A stretch of DNA of 64,000 bases from Flavobacteriaceae bacterium UBA6268. Its GTDB lineage: Bacteria > Bacteroidota > Bacteroidia > Flavobacteriales > Flavobacteriaceae. This document shows positions 25,359 through 35,228 of the stretch, piece after piece. The stretch spans positions 14,456-78,455 of the forward strand of contig DJVA01000065.1 in the NCBI GenBank assembly GCA_002440705.1, read 5' to 3'. Every line of letters starts with the position of its first letter. The first letter of the stretch is position 1. The notes below the pieces were generated by a model that searched no databases, was not told where the DNA came from, and worked only from the letters and a program-made list of their open reading frames with translations. Position numbers and translations under genes: made by a program.

Positions 25359-26324
25359 ATGAAAAAGTTTATTGCGCTCTCTAGCTTAGGCTTTTATCTG
25401 CTTGCGTTTATCTTTTGTTTTGTAGTAGGTGCTTATGTTGCTGGAAAAATGGGTGCTGGTGAAAACCAAGGTCTTGCTGGAGGTGCCATCGTATTGGGAT
25501 GGGGTGTGTTGGTGGGATTGGGCGGAATTGTACTGGCCATTATCCTGGTTCAATTTTTAAGCCCAAAGGTTGTTATTAAAATTAACTGGGTTTTATTGAT
25601 TGTAGCCGTAGTCTTTTTGATTTTTCTTTACGCCAAAGCGCGTATTTCAACAGAAAAAAACAAAGAAGCCCCCCAACCTTCCCTGAAAACAACATCGCCC
25701 ACCGCCATGCTTGTAAAACCGAACCTTCAAAAATCTAGTGCCCCCGAAAATTCCCTTGAGTCGAGTCCCAAGGGAATTGGTATTTTCAAGCCTGCCATAA
25801 TGGAACACGGTACACTTTATTTCTATGGCCCCGTCAATTGGCAAAAAAGTAGCTCGGAACACCATCCAACCGACAGTATTGTATTTGCCATGGATGCCTA
25901 TAACAACCCAACAACGACTTATGTGCCCCCATGGTTGTACCCCGAACACCTGAAATTGGATTATGGTGTACTCATTTTTAAGGTATTGGGCGTAGGTGAT
26001 GATTTCCTTAAAGTCGAAGTCAATAAATTGACCCAGCAAACTTCCTATGTCAACAAAGCCCAAGGTTCCTACCTGTCTTTCCCTGAATTTTTAACTTCCG
26101 TAAACAGTGTTGAATTTATAAATTCGAATTCTAAAGTATACCTCAAGCCCTTTGATGCTTCCAGTACCATCAACACCTCCTTCAGTTTTATGGATCCACT
26201 GCTAATTGAAGAGGATTGGATGTATGTGGCCTTACTCAACGAATCCTACGAAACTTTGGGAAAAGGCTGGATTCAATGGAAAAAGGATGGAAAACTGATG
26301 ATAAGCTACTCACTCTTCAGTTGA
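25359..26324 (+). CDS. Membrane protein of unknown function
   Basis: A 321-residue protein with three hydrophobic segments near residues 8-30, 43-68 and 75-93, then a Lys/Pro/Ser-rich linker and a soluble C-terminal domain of about 190 residues. No family is recognised. It starts three bases after the VWA gene, so the two form an operon, and it may anchor or serve the VWA protein. It is also possible that it belongs functionally to the downstream ftsK block, but ftsK has its own -7 box. Confidence 0.7.
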   Translation: MKKFIALSSLGFYLLAFIFCFVVGAYVAGKMGAGENQGLAGGAIVLGWGVLVGLGGIVLAIILVQFLSPKVVIKINWVLLIVAVVFLIFLYAKARISTEKNKEAPQPSLKTTSPTAMLVKPNLQKSSAPENSLESSPKGIGIFKPAIMEHGTLYFYGPVNWQKSSSEHHPTDSIVFAMDAYNNPTTTYVPPWLYPEHLKLDYGVLIFKVLGVGDDFLKVEVNKLTQQTSYVNKAQGSYLSFPEFLTSVNSVEFINSNSKVYLKPFDASSTINTSFSFMDPLLIEEDWMYVALLNESYETLGKGWIQWKKDGKLMISYSLFS

Positions 26325-26389
26325 AGGCCATTCAAAATTGCCCTAAAACGATAAACCCATCAAAAATTTTTATGTAGCTTGTATCGTTG

Positions 26390-26397
26390 TATATTTG
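26390..26397 (+). promoter_or_regulatory. Bacteroidota -7 box for ftsK
   Basis: TATATTTG, an exact match, 20 bases before the ftsK ATG. It probably drives ftsK-lolA-permease. Confidence 0.55.
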
Positions 26398-26417
26398 TGC
26401 AGCAACAACCTACTTAA

Positions 26418-28790
26418 ATGGCCAAAAAGCAAAAGAAAACCTCTTCCAAAACTTCAAAGCGCAGTCTTTCCGTTAAGCTAAGCAAGCAACAGAAAATCAT
26501 CTTGGGAAGCTTTCTTTTCATTTTGGGGTTGATGTTTCTCTTTTCGTTTGTTTCCTATTTCTTTACGTGGCAAGCAGATGAAAGCACTATTGGAATAGCA
26601 GAAAGGGATATGGCGTCGCAAAATTGGTTGAGCAAGTTTGGAAGCCACCTGGGCCACTTCTTTGTGTACCGCGGCTTTGGGATTGCAGCGCTTATTTTTG
26701 CTGTCTTAGTAACCCTTACAGGCATTTATTTCTTTTTTGATTATGCCAAAAAAAATCTCTTGAAATTTTGGTTTTGGGGCATTCTGGTCATGGTATGGTT
26801 AGCCGTTTTCTTTGGCTTCTTCACCCACGGCGAATCCTTATGGAGTGGCGTGGTTGGGTATGAACTTAACGATCTTTTGCAAGATTACATAGGACTCATC
26901 GGGACCATATTACTCCTTACATTTTTGGCCATTGTTTACTTGGTAGTCCGACTAAAAATGACTCCGGAAAAGGTGGCTACGGTATTTCAATCGACTAAAA
27001 AACAGGTGACCTCCGAGTTTATGTTGGATGAAAAACCAACTATTGATTCAGAAGAAATTACCCCCGAAAATGAGGAAAAACCTTCCGAAGTAACCTTTTC
27101 GGATGTGGACATAGAGGATGAAGCCATAGAAGAGCCCCATATCAAAACGGTTGAAAATCCTTCCGAAGCAATCGAAACCAGACAAAGCGATGACGTCGCT
27201 ATGGAAATTGAAAAGGTGAAGGAAGAAGTGCCCCTCTCAGAAAACCTGAGTGAGAAACTGGTTCAGGATTTTGGTGAATTTGATCCTACCCTTGAGTTGC
27301 GTAATTTTAAACTGCCTCCCATCGATTTGTTGAAAGACTATACTGGCAGTCAGGGTATTACCATCAATCAGGAGGAGTTGGAAGAATATAAGAACCGCAT
27401 CGTCGACACCCTAAAAAATTACAACATCGGTATTGCCAACATCAAAGCCACGGTGGGCCCCACCGTAACGCTCTATGAAATCGTTCCAGATGCCGGAATC
27501 CGAATTTCAAAAATCAAAAACCTAGAGGATGACATCGCCCTGTCCCTTTCGGCATTAGGTATCAGGATCATTGCGCCTATTCCCGGGCGGGGCACTATAG
27601 GCATCGAAGTTCCCAATAAAAAGCCCAAAGTGGTTTCCATGCGTTCGGTCATTGCTTCACCAAAATTCCAAAATGCGGAAATGGAATTGCCCATGGCTTT
27701 GGGGAAAACCATTAGCAATGAGACTTTTGTGGTCGATCTGGCCAAAATGCCCCACCTATTGATGGCCGGTGCCACCGGCCAGGGAAAATCGGTTGGACTT
27801 AATGCCATACTCACTTCGCTCCTCTACAAAAAACACCCGGCAGAAGTGAAATTTGTTTTGGTCGACCCCAAAAAGGTAGAACTCACACTTTTCAACAAAA
27901 TTGAAAGGCATTACTTGGCTAAACTCCCCGATACCGAAGAAGCCATCATTACAGACACTACCAAGGTAATCAACACCCTGAATTCCCTTTGTATTGAAAT
28001 GGATACGCGCTATGACCTGCTGAAGGAAGCCATGGTGCGGAACATCAAAGAGTACAATGAAAAGTTCAAGGCCAGGAAATTAAACCCCCACGACGGACAC
28101 CGTTACCTGCCTTATATTGTTTTGGTCATTGATGAATTTGCCGACTTAATCATGACCGCGGGCAAAGAAGTGGAAACACCCATTGCACGTTTGGCACAGT
28201 TGGCCCGTGCTATAGGAATCCATTTGATCATTGCCACCCAAAGGCCTTCCGTAAATGTAATCACAGGAATCATTAAAGCCAATTTTCCCGCACGAATCGC
28301 CTTTAGGGTTACCAGTAAAATTGATTCCCGAACCATTTTGGACAGCGCAGGCGCTGACCAACTTATTGGTCGTGGAGACATGCTATTTACTCAAGGAAAT
28401 GACCTAACCCGTTTGCAATGTGCTTTTGTCGATACCCCAGAAGTGGCAGATATTACGGAATACATTGGGTCCCAAAAAGCGTATCCAGATGCGCATCTCC
28501 TGCCAGAATATGTAAGTGAGGAAGGTGGCACAAATCTTGATATAGACATCGAGGAACGTGATAACCTCTTTCGTGAAGCAGCAGAAGTCTTGGTATTGGC
28601 ACAACAAGGTTCTGCTTCATTGCTTCAGCGAAAGCTTAAATTGGGTTACAATCGAGCCGGACGCCTCATCGATCAATTGGAAGCTGCCGGTATTGTTGGA
28701 CCATTTGAGGGCAGTAAAGCGAGGCAAGTATTGATTCCGACAATTGAGGCACTCAACCAACTCTTAGACAACGAAAACAACGATCTGTAA
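26418..28790 (+). CDS. ftsK: DNA translocase FtsK
   Basis: A 790-residue septal DNA pump. It has four N-terminal membrane helices (within residues 25-180), an acidic linker (about 190-290), and the RecA-like motor with Walker A GATGQGKSVGLNA near 449 and Walker B VLVIDEFADLIM near 571. The C-terminal gamma winged helix (LLQRKLKLGYNRAGRLIDQ) reads polar chromosome motifs. It segregates chromosome ends at division together with XerCD. It is followed two bases later by lolA. Confidence 0.97.
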   Translation: MAKKQKKTSSKTSKRSLSVKLSKQQKIILGSFLFILGLMFLFSFVSYFFTWQADESTIGIAERDMASQNWLSKFGSHLGHFFVYRGFGIAALIFAVLVTLTGIYFFFDYAKKNLLKFWFWGILVMVWLAVFFGFFTHGESLWSGVVGYELNDLLQDYIGLIGTILLLTFLAIVYLVVRLKMTPEKVATVFQSTKKQVTSEFMLDEKPTIDSEEITPENEEKPSEVTFSDVDIEDEAIEEPHIKTVENPSEAIETRQSDDVAMEIEKVKEEVPLSENLSEKLVQDFGEFDPTLELRNFKLPPIDLLKDYTGSQGITINQEELEEYKNRIVDTLKNYNIGIANIKATVGPTVTLYEIVPDAGIRISKIKNLEDDIALSLSALGIRIIAPIPGRGTIGIEVPNKKPKVVSMRSVIASPKFQNAEMELPMALGKTISNETFVVDLAKMPHLLMAGATGQGKSVGLNAILTSLLYKKHPAEVKFVLVDPKKVELTLFNKIERHYLAKLPDTEEAIITDTTKVINTLNSLCIEMDTRYDLLKEAMVRNIKEYNEKFKARKLNPHDGHRYLPYIVLVIDEFADLIMTAGKEVETPIARLAQLARAIGIHLIIATQRPSVNVITGIIKANFPARIAFRVTSKIDSRTILDSAGADQLIGRGDMLFTQGNDLTRLQCAFVDTPEVADITEYIGSQKAYPDAHLLPEYVSEEGGTNLDIDIEERDNLFREAAEVLVLAQQGSASLLQRKLKLGYNRAGRLIDQLEAAGIVGPFEGSKARQVLIPTIEALNQLLDNENNDL

Positions 28791-28792
28791 CG

Positions 28793-29434
28793 ATGAAAAA
28801 AGCAGTTTTACTATTTGCAACAGTATTTTACTTAGGATTTGCCCATGCGCAAGAAGCAAAAAAATTATTGGATGAAGTTTCTTCTAAAGTAAAAAGCTAC
28901 GATAATATCTACATTGATTTTAAGTGGAATTTGACCAACGAAAAAGAAAAAGTAAACCAAGAAACACGTGGGGATGTAACAATAGCAGGCAATAAGTACG
29001 TATTGAATATGCTGGGTTCCACTAGAATGTTTGATGGGCAAAAGCTTTATACCATAGTACCTGAAGACGAAGAAGTTACCATTTCCAAACACAATCCCAG
29101 TGATGAGAAGGAAATTACCCCGTCAAAACTTCTTACCTTTTACGAAAAAGGATACACCTACAAAATGGACATTGTCCAAAACGTGAAAGGGCGCAAGATC
29201 CAGTATGTTAAGCTAACCCCGATCGATTCCAAGGCAGAAATCAAAAACATTCTTTTGGGGATTGATGCCCAAACCAAACACATTTACCGTTTGATCCAGA
29301 CGGATGACAATGGAACCAAATACACGCTTACCGTAAATTCATTCAAGACCAACGAACCCCTCTCCAAAACCCTGTTCACTTTCGATCAGGCAAAATACGA
29401 ACGCGAAGGATACTACATCAATCAGTTGAATTGA
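28793..29434 (+). CDS. lolA: LolA-like outer-membrane lipoprotein carrier protein
   Basis: A 213-residue periplasmic protein with a signal peptide ending AHAQ. It has the LolA/LolB-type open beta-barrel pattern, including RGDVTIAGNKYVLNM and KYTLTVNSFKTNEPL near the end. LolA shuttles lipoproteins from the inner to the outer membrane. It lies between ftsK and a YjgP/YjgQ permease, as in related genomes, probably in one operon. Confidence 0.85.
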   Translation: MKKAVLLFATVFYLGFAHAQEAKKLLDEVSSKVKSYDNIYIDFKWNLTNEKEKVNQETRGDVTIAGNKYVLNMLGSTRMFDGQKLYTIVPEDEEVTISKHNPSDEKEITPSKLLTFYEKGYTYKMDIVQNVKGRKIQYVKLTPIDSKAEIKNILLGIDAQTKHIYRLIQTDDNGTKYTLTVNSFKTNEPLSKTLFTFDQAKYEREGYYINQLN

Positions 29435-29441
29435 TGCTGTT

Positions 29442-31442
29442 TTGAAAATACTGGATCGATACATATTGATTACGTATTTGAAGACCTTTGTGAGTGTCTT
29501 TGTTATTTTAATGTTCATCTTCGTTCTGCAAACCATCTGGCTGTATATCTCTGAATTGGCTGGAAAAGATTTGGACGTTTGGGTTATCTTAAAATTTCTT
29601 TGGTATGTGTCTCCCCGTTTAATTCCCTTGGTATTACCGTTAACCATCCTAGTAACGTCGTTAATGGTTTTTGGCGGTTTTTCGGAACGCTATGAATTTG
29701 CCGCCATGAAATCGACGGGTATCTCGCTGCAGCGAGCCATGCGAAGCCTCATGTTCTTCATAGGAATCCTAGCCTTGGTGGCATTCTTTTTTGCCAACAA
29801 CGTAATTCCCTATTCCGAATACAAATGGCAAAACCTACGTAGGAACATCGCCCAGCTAAGTCCGTCCATGGCCATAGTAGAAGGACAGTTTTGCAGCATT
29901 GGGGATGATTTCAACATTAAAGTGGCTCAAAAAAGCGGTGACCGTAACGAGTTCCTGAAAGATGTGGTGATTCATAAAAAGAACCCGATGAGCCCTAGTG
30001 AAAATACTACCGTCATTGTTGCCGAAGAAGGAGAGCTTACCAGTGCCGAGAATAGCAATACCCTTTCGTTGATTTTGAGAAGGGGAAATTATTATGAAGA
30101 CGTGCAGCTCAAAAATACCGTCGAGGAACGGGTCAAAAAACCTTTTGCCAAAAGTTATTTTGAAACATATACTATCAATATCGATTTGACCGCTATCAAC
30201 AATACGGACATCGATAAGGAAAACAATCTCAACAATCAAAACATGTACAAAATAAGTGAGTTGGTTCCAGAGATTCATCGTATTTCCGAAGCATACTCCA
30301 AGAATATTGAACAGTATACCTCCAACATGTATTTTAGGACGGGCATTACCCAATTTGCCGATTCTACCTATACTAATACTACTAAAGATACCGTTGCAGT
30401 TTCAAGTGTTTTGGACCTTTTCGACAAACAACAACAAAACCTTATCTTGAACACTGCAGTTGATAACGTCCGTAGTACCATTCAATCCCTTGAAGGCAAG
30501 AAAAACGATTACCAAATACGAACCAAAACCCTCAACAAACATGAAATTGCCTTACACGAAAAATACGTGTTGGCCATTGCGTGTATCATATTATTTTTTG
30601 TGGGGGCACCGCTTGGAGCCATCATTCGAAAAGGAGGCATTGGCTTGCCCTTGGTGGTAGCCATCGTATTGTTCCTTACGTACCATTTTATTGGAATTTT
30701 TGCCAAGAATAGTGCCGAAGATGGTACCATGCACCCCTTTATAGCCAGTTGGCTAAGTACAGCCATCATGTTCCCGTTAGGTATTTGGCTAACCTATCGC
30801 GCAACGACCGACCAAGGCATTTTTGACTCCGACTCCTTCTTACAGCGATTCCGTTTTTTGAAACTAAAAAAAGCGCCCATTCCATCCTTGGCAGACAGCG
30901 GCATCATCCTTACCCAACAGGAAAAAGCACTGGTCATGTCTAGGACCGTTCCTCAGCTCAAGGAAATTGTTAAAAATTTCAAGCAGTACGATTATTCGGA
31001 AGATGTTCGAAAAGCTGCCATGCGGGAATTGGCCAACAAAGGGTATTCCGACACCGAATTAAAACTAGAGGGAACGTTCGAAAATACCCGTTACAACAGC
31101 GCGAAAATTGACTACAACTTGTATTTAAAAAATTCAAAAAAAGGATTGCTATTTTACATCAACAACATAATCCTCCTCTTGGTACAGGTTGTTTTTAAAG
31201 TGCTGCATTTTTCGGAATTTGCCATCATCCTTGTTGGTTTATTATCGTTTGTTTCAATCATACTCTTTTATGTTTATGCCATCAAGTCCCTTTCCAATCA
31301 GGTGAGTTTTTATTCGGTTTTACAGAAGAAAAAAGACGTGGGGATTTGGTTGATCGTTCTATTTTTGGGACTTTTTATCTATGTTCTGATTCGCTACAGT
31401 GAAAAAAGAAAGATGAAGGAAGAATTGAGCATGATTCGGTAG
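29442..31442 (+). CDS. LptF/LptG-family (YjgP/YjgQ) permease
   Basis: A 666-residue permease that starts at TTG; the N terminus MKILDRYILITYLKTF is typical of the family, so the rare start is accepted. It has three N-terminal membrane helices, a large periplasmic beta domain (about 130-330), and three more helices from about 365 (LAIACIILFFVGAPLGAIIRKGG). An additional cytosolic stretch and two more hydrophobic segments follow at the end. LptF/G move lipopolysaccharide out of the inner membrane with LptB. The protein is much longer than the roughly 360 residues of enterobacterial LptF/G, as is common in Bacteroidota. Confidence 0.88.
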   Translation: MKILDRYILITYLKTFVSVFVILMFIFVLQTIWLYISELAGKDLDVWVILKFLWYVSPRLIPLVLPLTILVTSLMVFGGFSERYEFAAMKSTGISLQRAMRSLMFFIGILALVAFFFANNVIPYSEYKWQNLRRNIAQLSPSMAIVEGQFCSIGDDFNIKVAQKSGDRNEFLKDVVIHKKNPMSPSENTTVIVAEEGELTSAENSNTLSLILRRGNYYEDVQLKNTVEERVKKPFAKSYFETYTINIDLTAINNTDIDKENNLNNQNMYKISELVPEIHRISEAYSKNIEQYTSNMYFRTGITQFADSTYTNTTKDTVAVSSVLDLFDKQQQNLILNTAVDNVRSTIQSLEGKKNDYQIRTKTLNKHEIALHEKYVLAIACIILFFVGAPLGAIIRKGGIGLPLVVAIVLFLTYHFIGIFAKNSAEDGTMHPFIASWLSTAIMFPLGIWLTYRATTDQGIFDSDSFLQRFRFLKLKKAPIPSLADSGIILTQQEKALVMSRTVPQLKEIVKNFKQYDYSEDVRKAAMRELANKGYSDTELKLEGTFENTRYNSAKIDYNLYLKNSKKGLLFYINNIILLLVQVVFKVLHFSEFAIILVGLLSFVSIILFYVYAIKSLSNQVSFYSVLQKKKDVGIWLIVLFLGLFIYVLIRYSEKRKMKEELSMIR

Positions 31443-31465
31443 TCCTTTGAAAAATTCTCTTTCCC

Positions 31466-31473
31466 TATCTTTG
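31466..31473 (+). promoter_or_regulatory. Bacteroidota -7 box for ribBA
   Basis: TATCTTTG, an exact match, 16 bases before the ribBA ATG, with a TTG 16 bases further upstream as a possible -33 element. Confidence 0.55.
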
Positions 31474-31489
31474 CAACAAATGATGTAAA

Positions 31490-32638
31490 ATGATTTCAGC
31501 TGAAAATAAGACCTCCATCCAACTCAACACCATTGAAGAAGCCATTGAGGATATCAAAAATGGTAAAGTCATTATAGTGGTAGACGATCAGGATCGCGAA
31601 AATGAGGGCGACTTTGTGGCAGCGGCTGAAAAGGCAACTCCCGAAATGATCAATTTTATGGCTACCCATGGTCGAGGGCTTATCTGTGCCCCCCTCACCG
31701 AATCGCGTTGCAAAGAACTCAATCTCGATTTGATGGTGGGAAACAACACCGATCCCATGGAAACTGCATTTACCATTTCGGTCGATTTGAAAGGAAACGG
31801 TGTCACTACAGGTATTTCGGCTTCAGACCGAGCGCAAACGGTAAAAGCATTGATAGACCCTTCCGTAAAGCCCAACGATTTAAGTCGTCCCGGCCACATC
31901 TTCCCCCTGAAGGCCAAGGAAGGCGGCGTGTTGCGCCGAACAGGACATACCGAGGCGGCCATCGATTTTGCACGATTGGCAGGTTTGAAACCTGCGGGAG
32001 TTATTGTAGAAATCATGAATGAGGATGGCACCATGGCGCGTTTGCCCCAACTTTGGGAAGTAGCCCAAAAATTTGGCTTAAAGTTGGTTTCCATTGAAGA
32101 TTTGGTGGCCTACCGCATGGAACACGATTCCTTGATTCAGAAAAAAGAAGATTTCGCCATCGAAACCAAGTTTGGCAAGTTTAGGTTGAGGGCTTACCAA
32201 CAAACCACCAACGACCAAATCCATATAGCGCTTACCAAGGGGCAATGGAAACAAAACGAACCCGTTCCCGTTCGAGTGAATGCAACACTGGTGAATCACG
32301 ATATTTTGGGTACCCTTACCAATAATGCCGAACAACAATTGGATGAAATGTTTCGTGTTATCAACCACGAAGGAAAAGGCGCTATTGTTTTCATCGATCA
32401 ACAAACCCAGGCACTCAACCTGTTAAACCGTCTAGCAACATTAAAGCAAAGTCAAAAAGAAGGACAGGTGGTCAAAGCCCCAAGGATTGCAATGGATGCC
32501 AAGGACTTTGGAATTGGGGCACAAATACTTCACGACTTGGGCATCCACAAAATTCGGTTGATTTCCAACAGCCATCAGACCAAACGTGTTGGAATGATAG
32601 GATATGGGCTTGAAATTATTGAATACCTGAATTATTAA
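31490..32638 (+). CDS. ribBA: RibBA with intact RibB and degenerate RibA half
   Basis: A 382-residue fusion. The N-terminal half is an intact 3,4-dihydroxy-2-butanone-4-phosphate synthase (VVDDQDRENEGDF near residue 30; RPGHIFPLKA and RTGHTEAAID near 130-150), which makes the four-carbon riboflavin precursor. The C-terminal half has the GTP cyclohydrolase II fold. Where active enzymes have the zinc-binding stretch with three Cys, this one reads VNATLVNHDILGTLTNNAEQ, with no Cys. The RibA activity is therefore probably lost, and a separate ribA elsewhere is expected. It ends convergently with fibre 5, the two stops overlapping by four bases. Confidence 0.93.
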   Translation: MISAENKTSIQLNTIEEAIEDIKNGKVIIVVDDQDRENEGDFVAAAEKATPEMINFMATHGRGLICAPLTESRCKELNLDLMVGNNTDPMETAFTISVDLKGNGVTTGISASDRAQTVKALIDPSVKPNDLSRPGHIFPLKAKEGGVLRRTGHTEAAIDFARLAGLKPAGVIVEIMNEDGTMARLPQLWEVAQKFGLKLVSIEDLVAYRMEHDSLIQKKEDFAIETKFGKFRLRAYQQTTNDQIHIALTKGQWKQNEPVPVRVNATLVNHDILGTLTNNAEQQLDEMFRVINHEGKGAIVFIDQQTQALNLLNRLATLKQSQKEGQVVKAPRIAMDAKDFGIGAQILHDLGIHKIRLISNSHQTKRVGMIGYGLEIIEYLNY

Positions 32639-35172
32639 TTTTGATTTTCTAAAACCTTGATTTTTTCCTCAAGCTGGTTTATTTTTTCTTCCTGTTCCTG
32701 AATCGCTTTAATCAAAACAGGGATTAAGTCCATATAGTTCATTACCTTGAACTCCCCCTTTGTAACTACTTTATTGCCATTCTTATCGATATCTACATCC
32801 TCTGAGATCACTACTTCGGGAATTACTTCTTCAACGTCTTGGGCAATTAATCCCAAACGCGTGCGGTCATTTGCACTGATATTGGCATTGTACTTATAGC
32901 TTACGGGTTTTAACTGCATCACCTCGCGGAGGCCGTAGTTGAGTTCACGAATTTGGTTTTTGGTACGACGGTCGGAAAAGGTTGTGTAGGTATTGGCAAC
33001 AACTCCATCCCAATGTTCTGTAGCACTGTTATTTCCCAAATCAAAAGTAACACTGGCATAAGGAACTAGATCGCCATCCAATCCTAGATTGTCACTGCCC
33101 ATATTTTGGATTTCTAAGTAAGAAGTCGTGCTTACTTGTCCCATTTGCAGGGTTCCATTCATCCTCACAATATTATTATCAAATTCCCCATAAATAAGGG
33201 CATTATCATCATCTAGATTAGAGCTTTCAATATATAACCTATAACTACCGGTCTCACTATACCCTGCTTGATACCCTAAATACACATTGTAACTCCCAGT
33301 GTTTTGATCGCCAGCACCACTGCCAACGGCAACATTTCGGACCCCTGTTGTATTGGTTGCAAGCGCTCGATAGCCCATTGCAACATTATGGTACCCCGTG
33401 GTGTTATTTAATAGGGCTCCATTACTTAATGCTAAGTTCATATAGCCCGTGGTATTGTAATACAATGGATTAATCCCCATACCTATATTACTGCTTCCGG
33501 AACTGTTATTGTTAAGGGCGTGTAAACCTAGTGCAATGTTATTTCCACCACTGGTTAGATTCCTAAAATTTTCATAGCCAATTCCAATGTTGTAGTCGCC
33601 CGAAGCACCCGTATTGCTAAGATTGGCATATCCAATGGCAACATTTTGACTACCGCTTAAACTATAAAGATTATTCACACCCAGAGCTATATTGTAAGTT
33701 CCTGTAGTATTGTATTGCATAGCATTAAGCCCGATTCCTATATTACCAAGGGCAGTATTGTCATTTAAAGCATTGTCTCCAATCGCAATATTCTGCGAGC
33801 CTGTTGCATTATTTTGAAGTGCATAACTCCCTAGGGCAATATTGTTATTCCCTGTACTATTGGTATTTAATGCTATAAAACCCATAGCTATATTTTCATA
33901 TCCGGTGGTATTTCCATACATCGTAGAGGATCCTAATGCAATGTTATACGTACCACTGGTATTGCTTAGTAAAGCAGATGGACCAATACCAATATTACCA
34001 TTTCCATTTATATTTTGAAGTAATGAAGAACTCCCAATAGCAATATTAGCGCCTCCAGTGGTATTACTCATAAGTGTATTATAACCCAATGCAGTATTGG
34101 AGCTTCCTGTAGTATTACTTTGCAAACTTACATAGCCCAATGCAGTATTATTCTGTCCTGTAGTATTGGCACGCATTGCATAATAACCAACTCCTGTATT
34201 TTGAGCTCCTGTAGTAGTATTGTATAAAGCTTGAAAACCATTGGCTACATTATAACTGGTTGTATTGTAATACAATGCCTGATACCCAGTAGCCACATTA
34301 CCAATCCCTACCGAATTTTGACGTAATGCCTGGTAACCAATTCCCACATTATTATCCCCTGTTGTATTATCCCCTAATGCGGCAGTTCCTAACCCTATGT
34401 TATAACTTCCAGTTGTATTATCGTACAATGCTGCAGAACCCAGCCCCATATTATAACTTCCGGTGGTGTTTAATCTTAGGGCATCGGTTGCCATGGCAGT
34501 ATTGTAATTCCCAGTGGTTAGTGCCCCCAGCGTGTAGGACCCCACGGAAACATTTCCTACGCCTCCTGTATTCACTGCCTGCGAATAATACCCTACTGCA
34601 ACATTGCTGGTGGTATTTACAGCCGCATTAAAGGCATTATAGCCAATGGCAACATTATTATTATTGCTCAAGTTATCATTAGTTCCTGCCAATTCACCGA
34701 TAAAAACCGAACGGCCTGTATTGTATATTTCCAATTTACCCTGTGTTGTAATTCGCAATCGCTCCAGATTATTGGTTCGGAAAGAAAGTGCATTATTATC
34801 TGTTGTCCCTATAAAGTCGGTTCCTACCGTTGTGCCTGCATCCCCAGACAAGGACCATTTTCCAGAAACATCTGTCGAAGTAGTTAAACGCTCCCAGTTT
34901 GTCCCATTGAAATAGTAATAACCCACTCCGCTTCCACCCGTTACGCCTGCATTGGTATTATAGATCAGCAAACCCGTTGCAGCCGTATTAACTCCATCGA
35001 TCATAGTATTGGAAATACTGGATAACGAAACCCTTGGGGCTAAAATCCCCTTATTGGAAGCCGTAACATCCAATGTGGAGGATGGATCGGGCGAAGTGGT
35101 TCCAATACCCACCTGCGCACTCATTTCAAAAATCAATGCAATTGAAAAAAAAGCAAATAGAACTCCTTTCAT
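32635..35172 (-). CDS. Secreted fibre with 17-residue repeats and S74 end (fibre 5)
   Basis: An 845-residue paralogue of fibre 4, about 18 kb away from the array. It has a signal peptide ending before QVGIGTT, the shared N-terminal module (LLIYNTNAGVTGGSGVGYYY) and about 24 repeats of 17 residues (G-x-x-N-x-A-x-G-x-x-A-L-x-x-N-T-T). A beta-rich segment leads to a canonical S74 domain (FSDRRTKNQIREL; LGLIAQDVEEVIPEVV) and a coiled-coil end. It is probably a trimeric surface fibre. It is flanked by unrelated housekeeping and sugar genes, which suggests a dispersed duplicate. Confidence 0.78.
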   Translation of the reverse strand: MKGVLFAFFSIALIFEMSAQVGIGTTSPDPSSTLDVTASNKGILAPRVSLSSISNTMIDGVNTAATGLLIYNTNAGVTGGSGVGYYYFNGTNWERLTTSTDVSGKWSLSGDAGTTVGTDFIGTTDNNALSFRTNNLERLRITTQGKLEIYNTGRSVFIGELAGTNDNLSNNNNVAIGYNAFNAAVNTTSNVAVGYYSQAVNTGGVGNVSVGSYTLGALTTGNYNTAMATDALRLNTTGSYNMGLGSAALYDNTTGSYNIGLGTAALGDNTTGDNNVGIGYQALRQNSVGIGNVATGYQALYYNTTSYNVANGFQALYNTTTGAQNTGVGYYAMRANTTGQNNTALGYVSLQSNTTGSSNTALGYNTLMSNTTGGANIAIGSSSLLQNINGNGNIGIGPSALLSNTSGTYNIALGSSTMYGNTTGYENIAMGFIALNTNSTGNNNIALGSYALQNNATGSQNIAIGDNALNDNTALGNIGIGLNAMQYNTTGTYNIALGVNNLYSLSGSQNVAIGYANLSNTGASGDYNIGIGYENFRNLTSGGNNIALGLHALNNNSSGSSNIGMGINPLYYNTTGYMNLALSNGALLNNTTGYHNVAMGYRALATNTTGVRNVAVGSGAGDQNTGSYNVYLGYQAGYSETGSYRLYIESSNLDDDNALIYGEFDNNIVRMNGTLQMGQVSTTSYLEIQNMGSDNLGLDGDLVPYASVTFDLGNNSATEHWDGVVANTYTTFSDRRTKNQIRELNYGLREVMQLKPVSYKYNANISANDRTRLGLIAQDVEEVIPEVVISEDVDIDKNGNKVVTKGEFKVMNYMDLIPVLIKAIQEQEEKINQLEEKIKVLENQN
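33245..34665 (-). repeat. 17-residue repeat array of fibre 5
   Basis: About 24 units of 17 residues (51 bp), more regular than in fibre 4. Nearly every unit ends N-T-T or a close variant before the next Gly. Boundaries are approximate. Confidence 0.82.
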
Positions 35173-35220
35173 GGCTCATTATTTTAGATCACAAAAGGTT
35201 AAGTTTGGAGAAAAGGGGCT

Positions 35221-35228
35221 TAAAGATA
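35221..35228 (-). promoter_or_regulatory. -7-like box for fibre 5
   Basis: TATCTTTA on the minus strand, 49 bases upstream of the fibre 5 start. The spacing matches those of fibres 1, 2 and 4 (47-49 bases). Confidence 0.45.
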
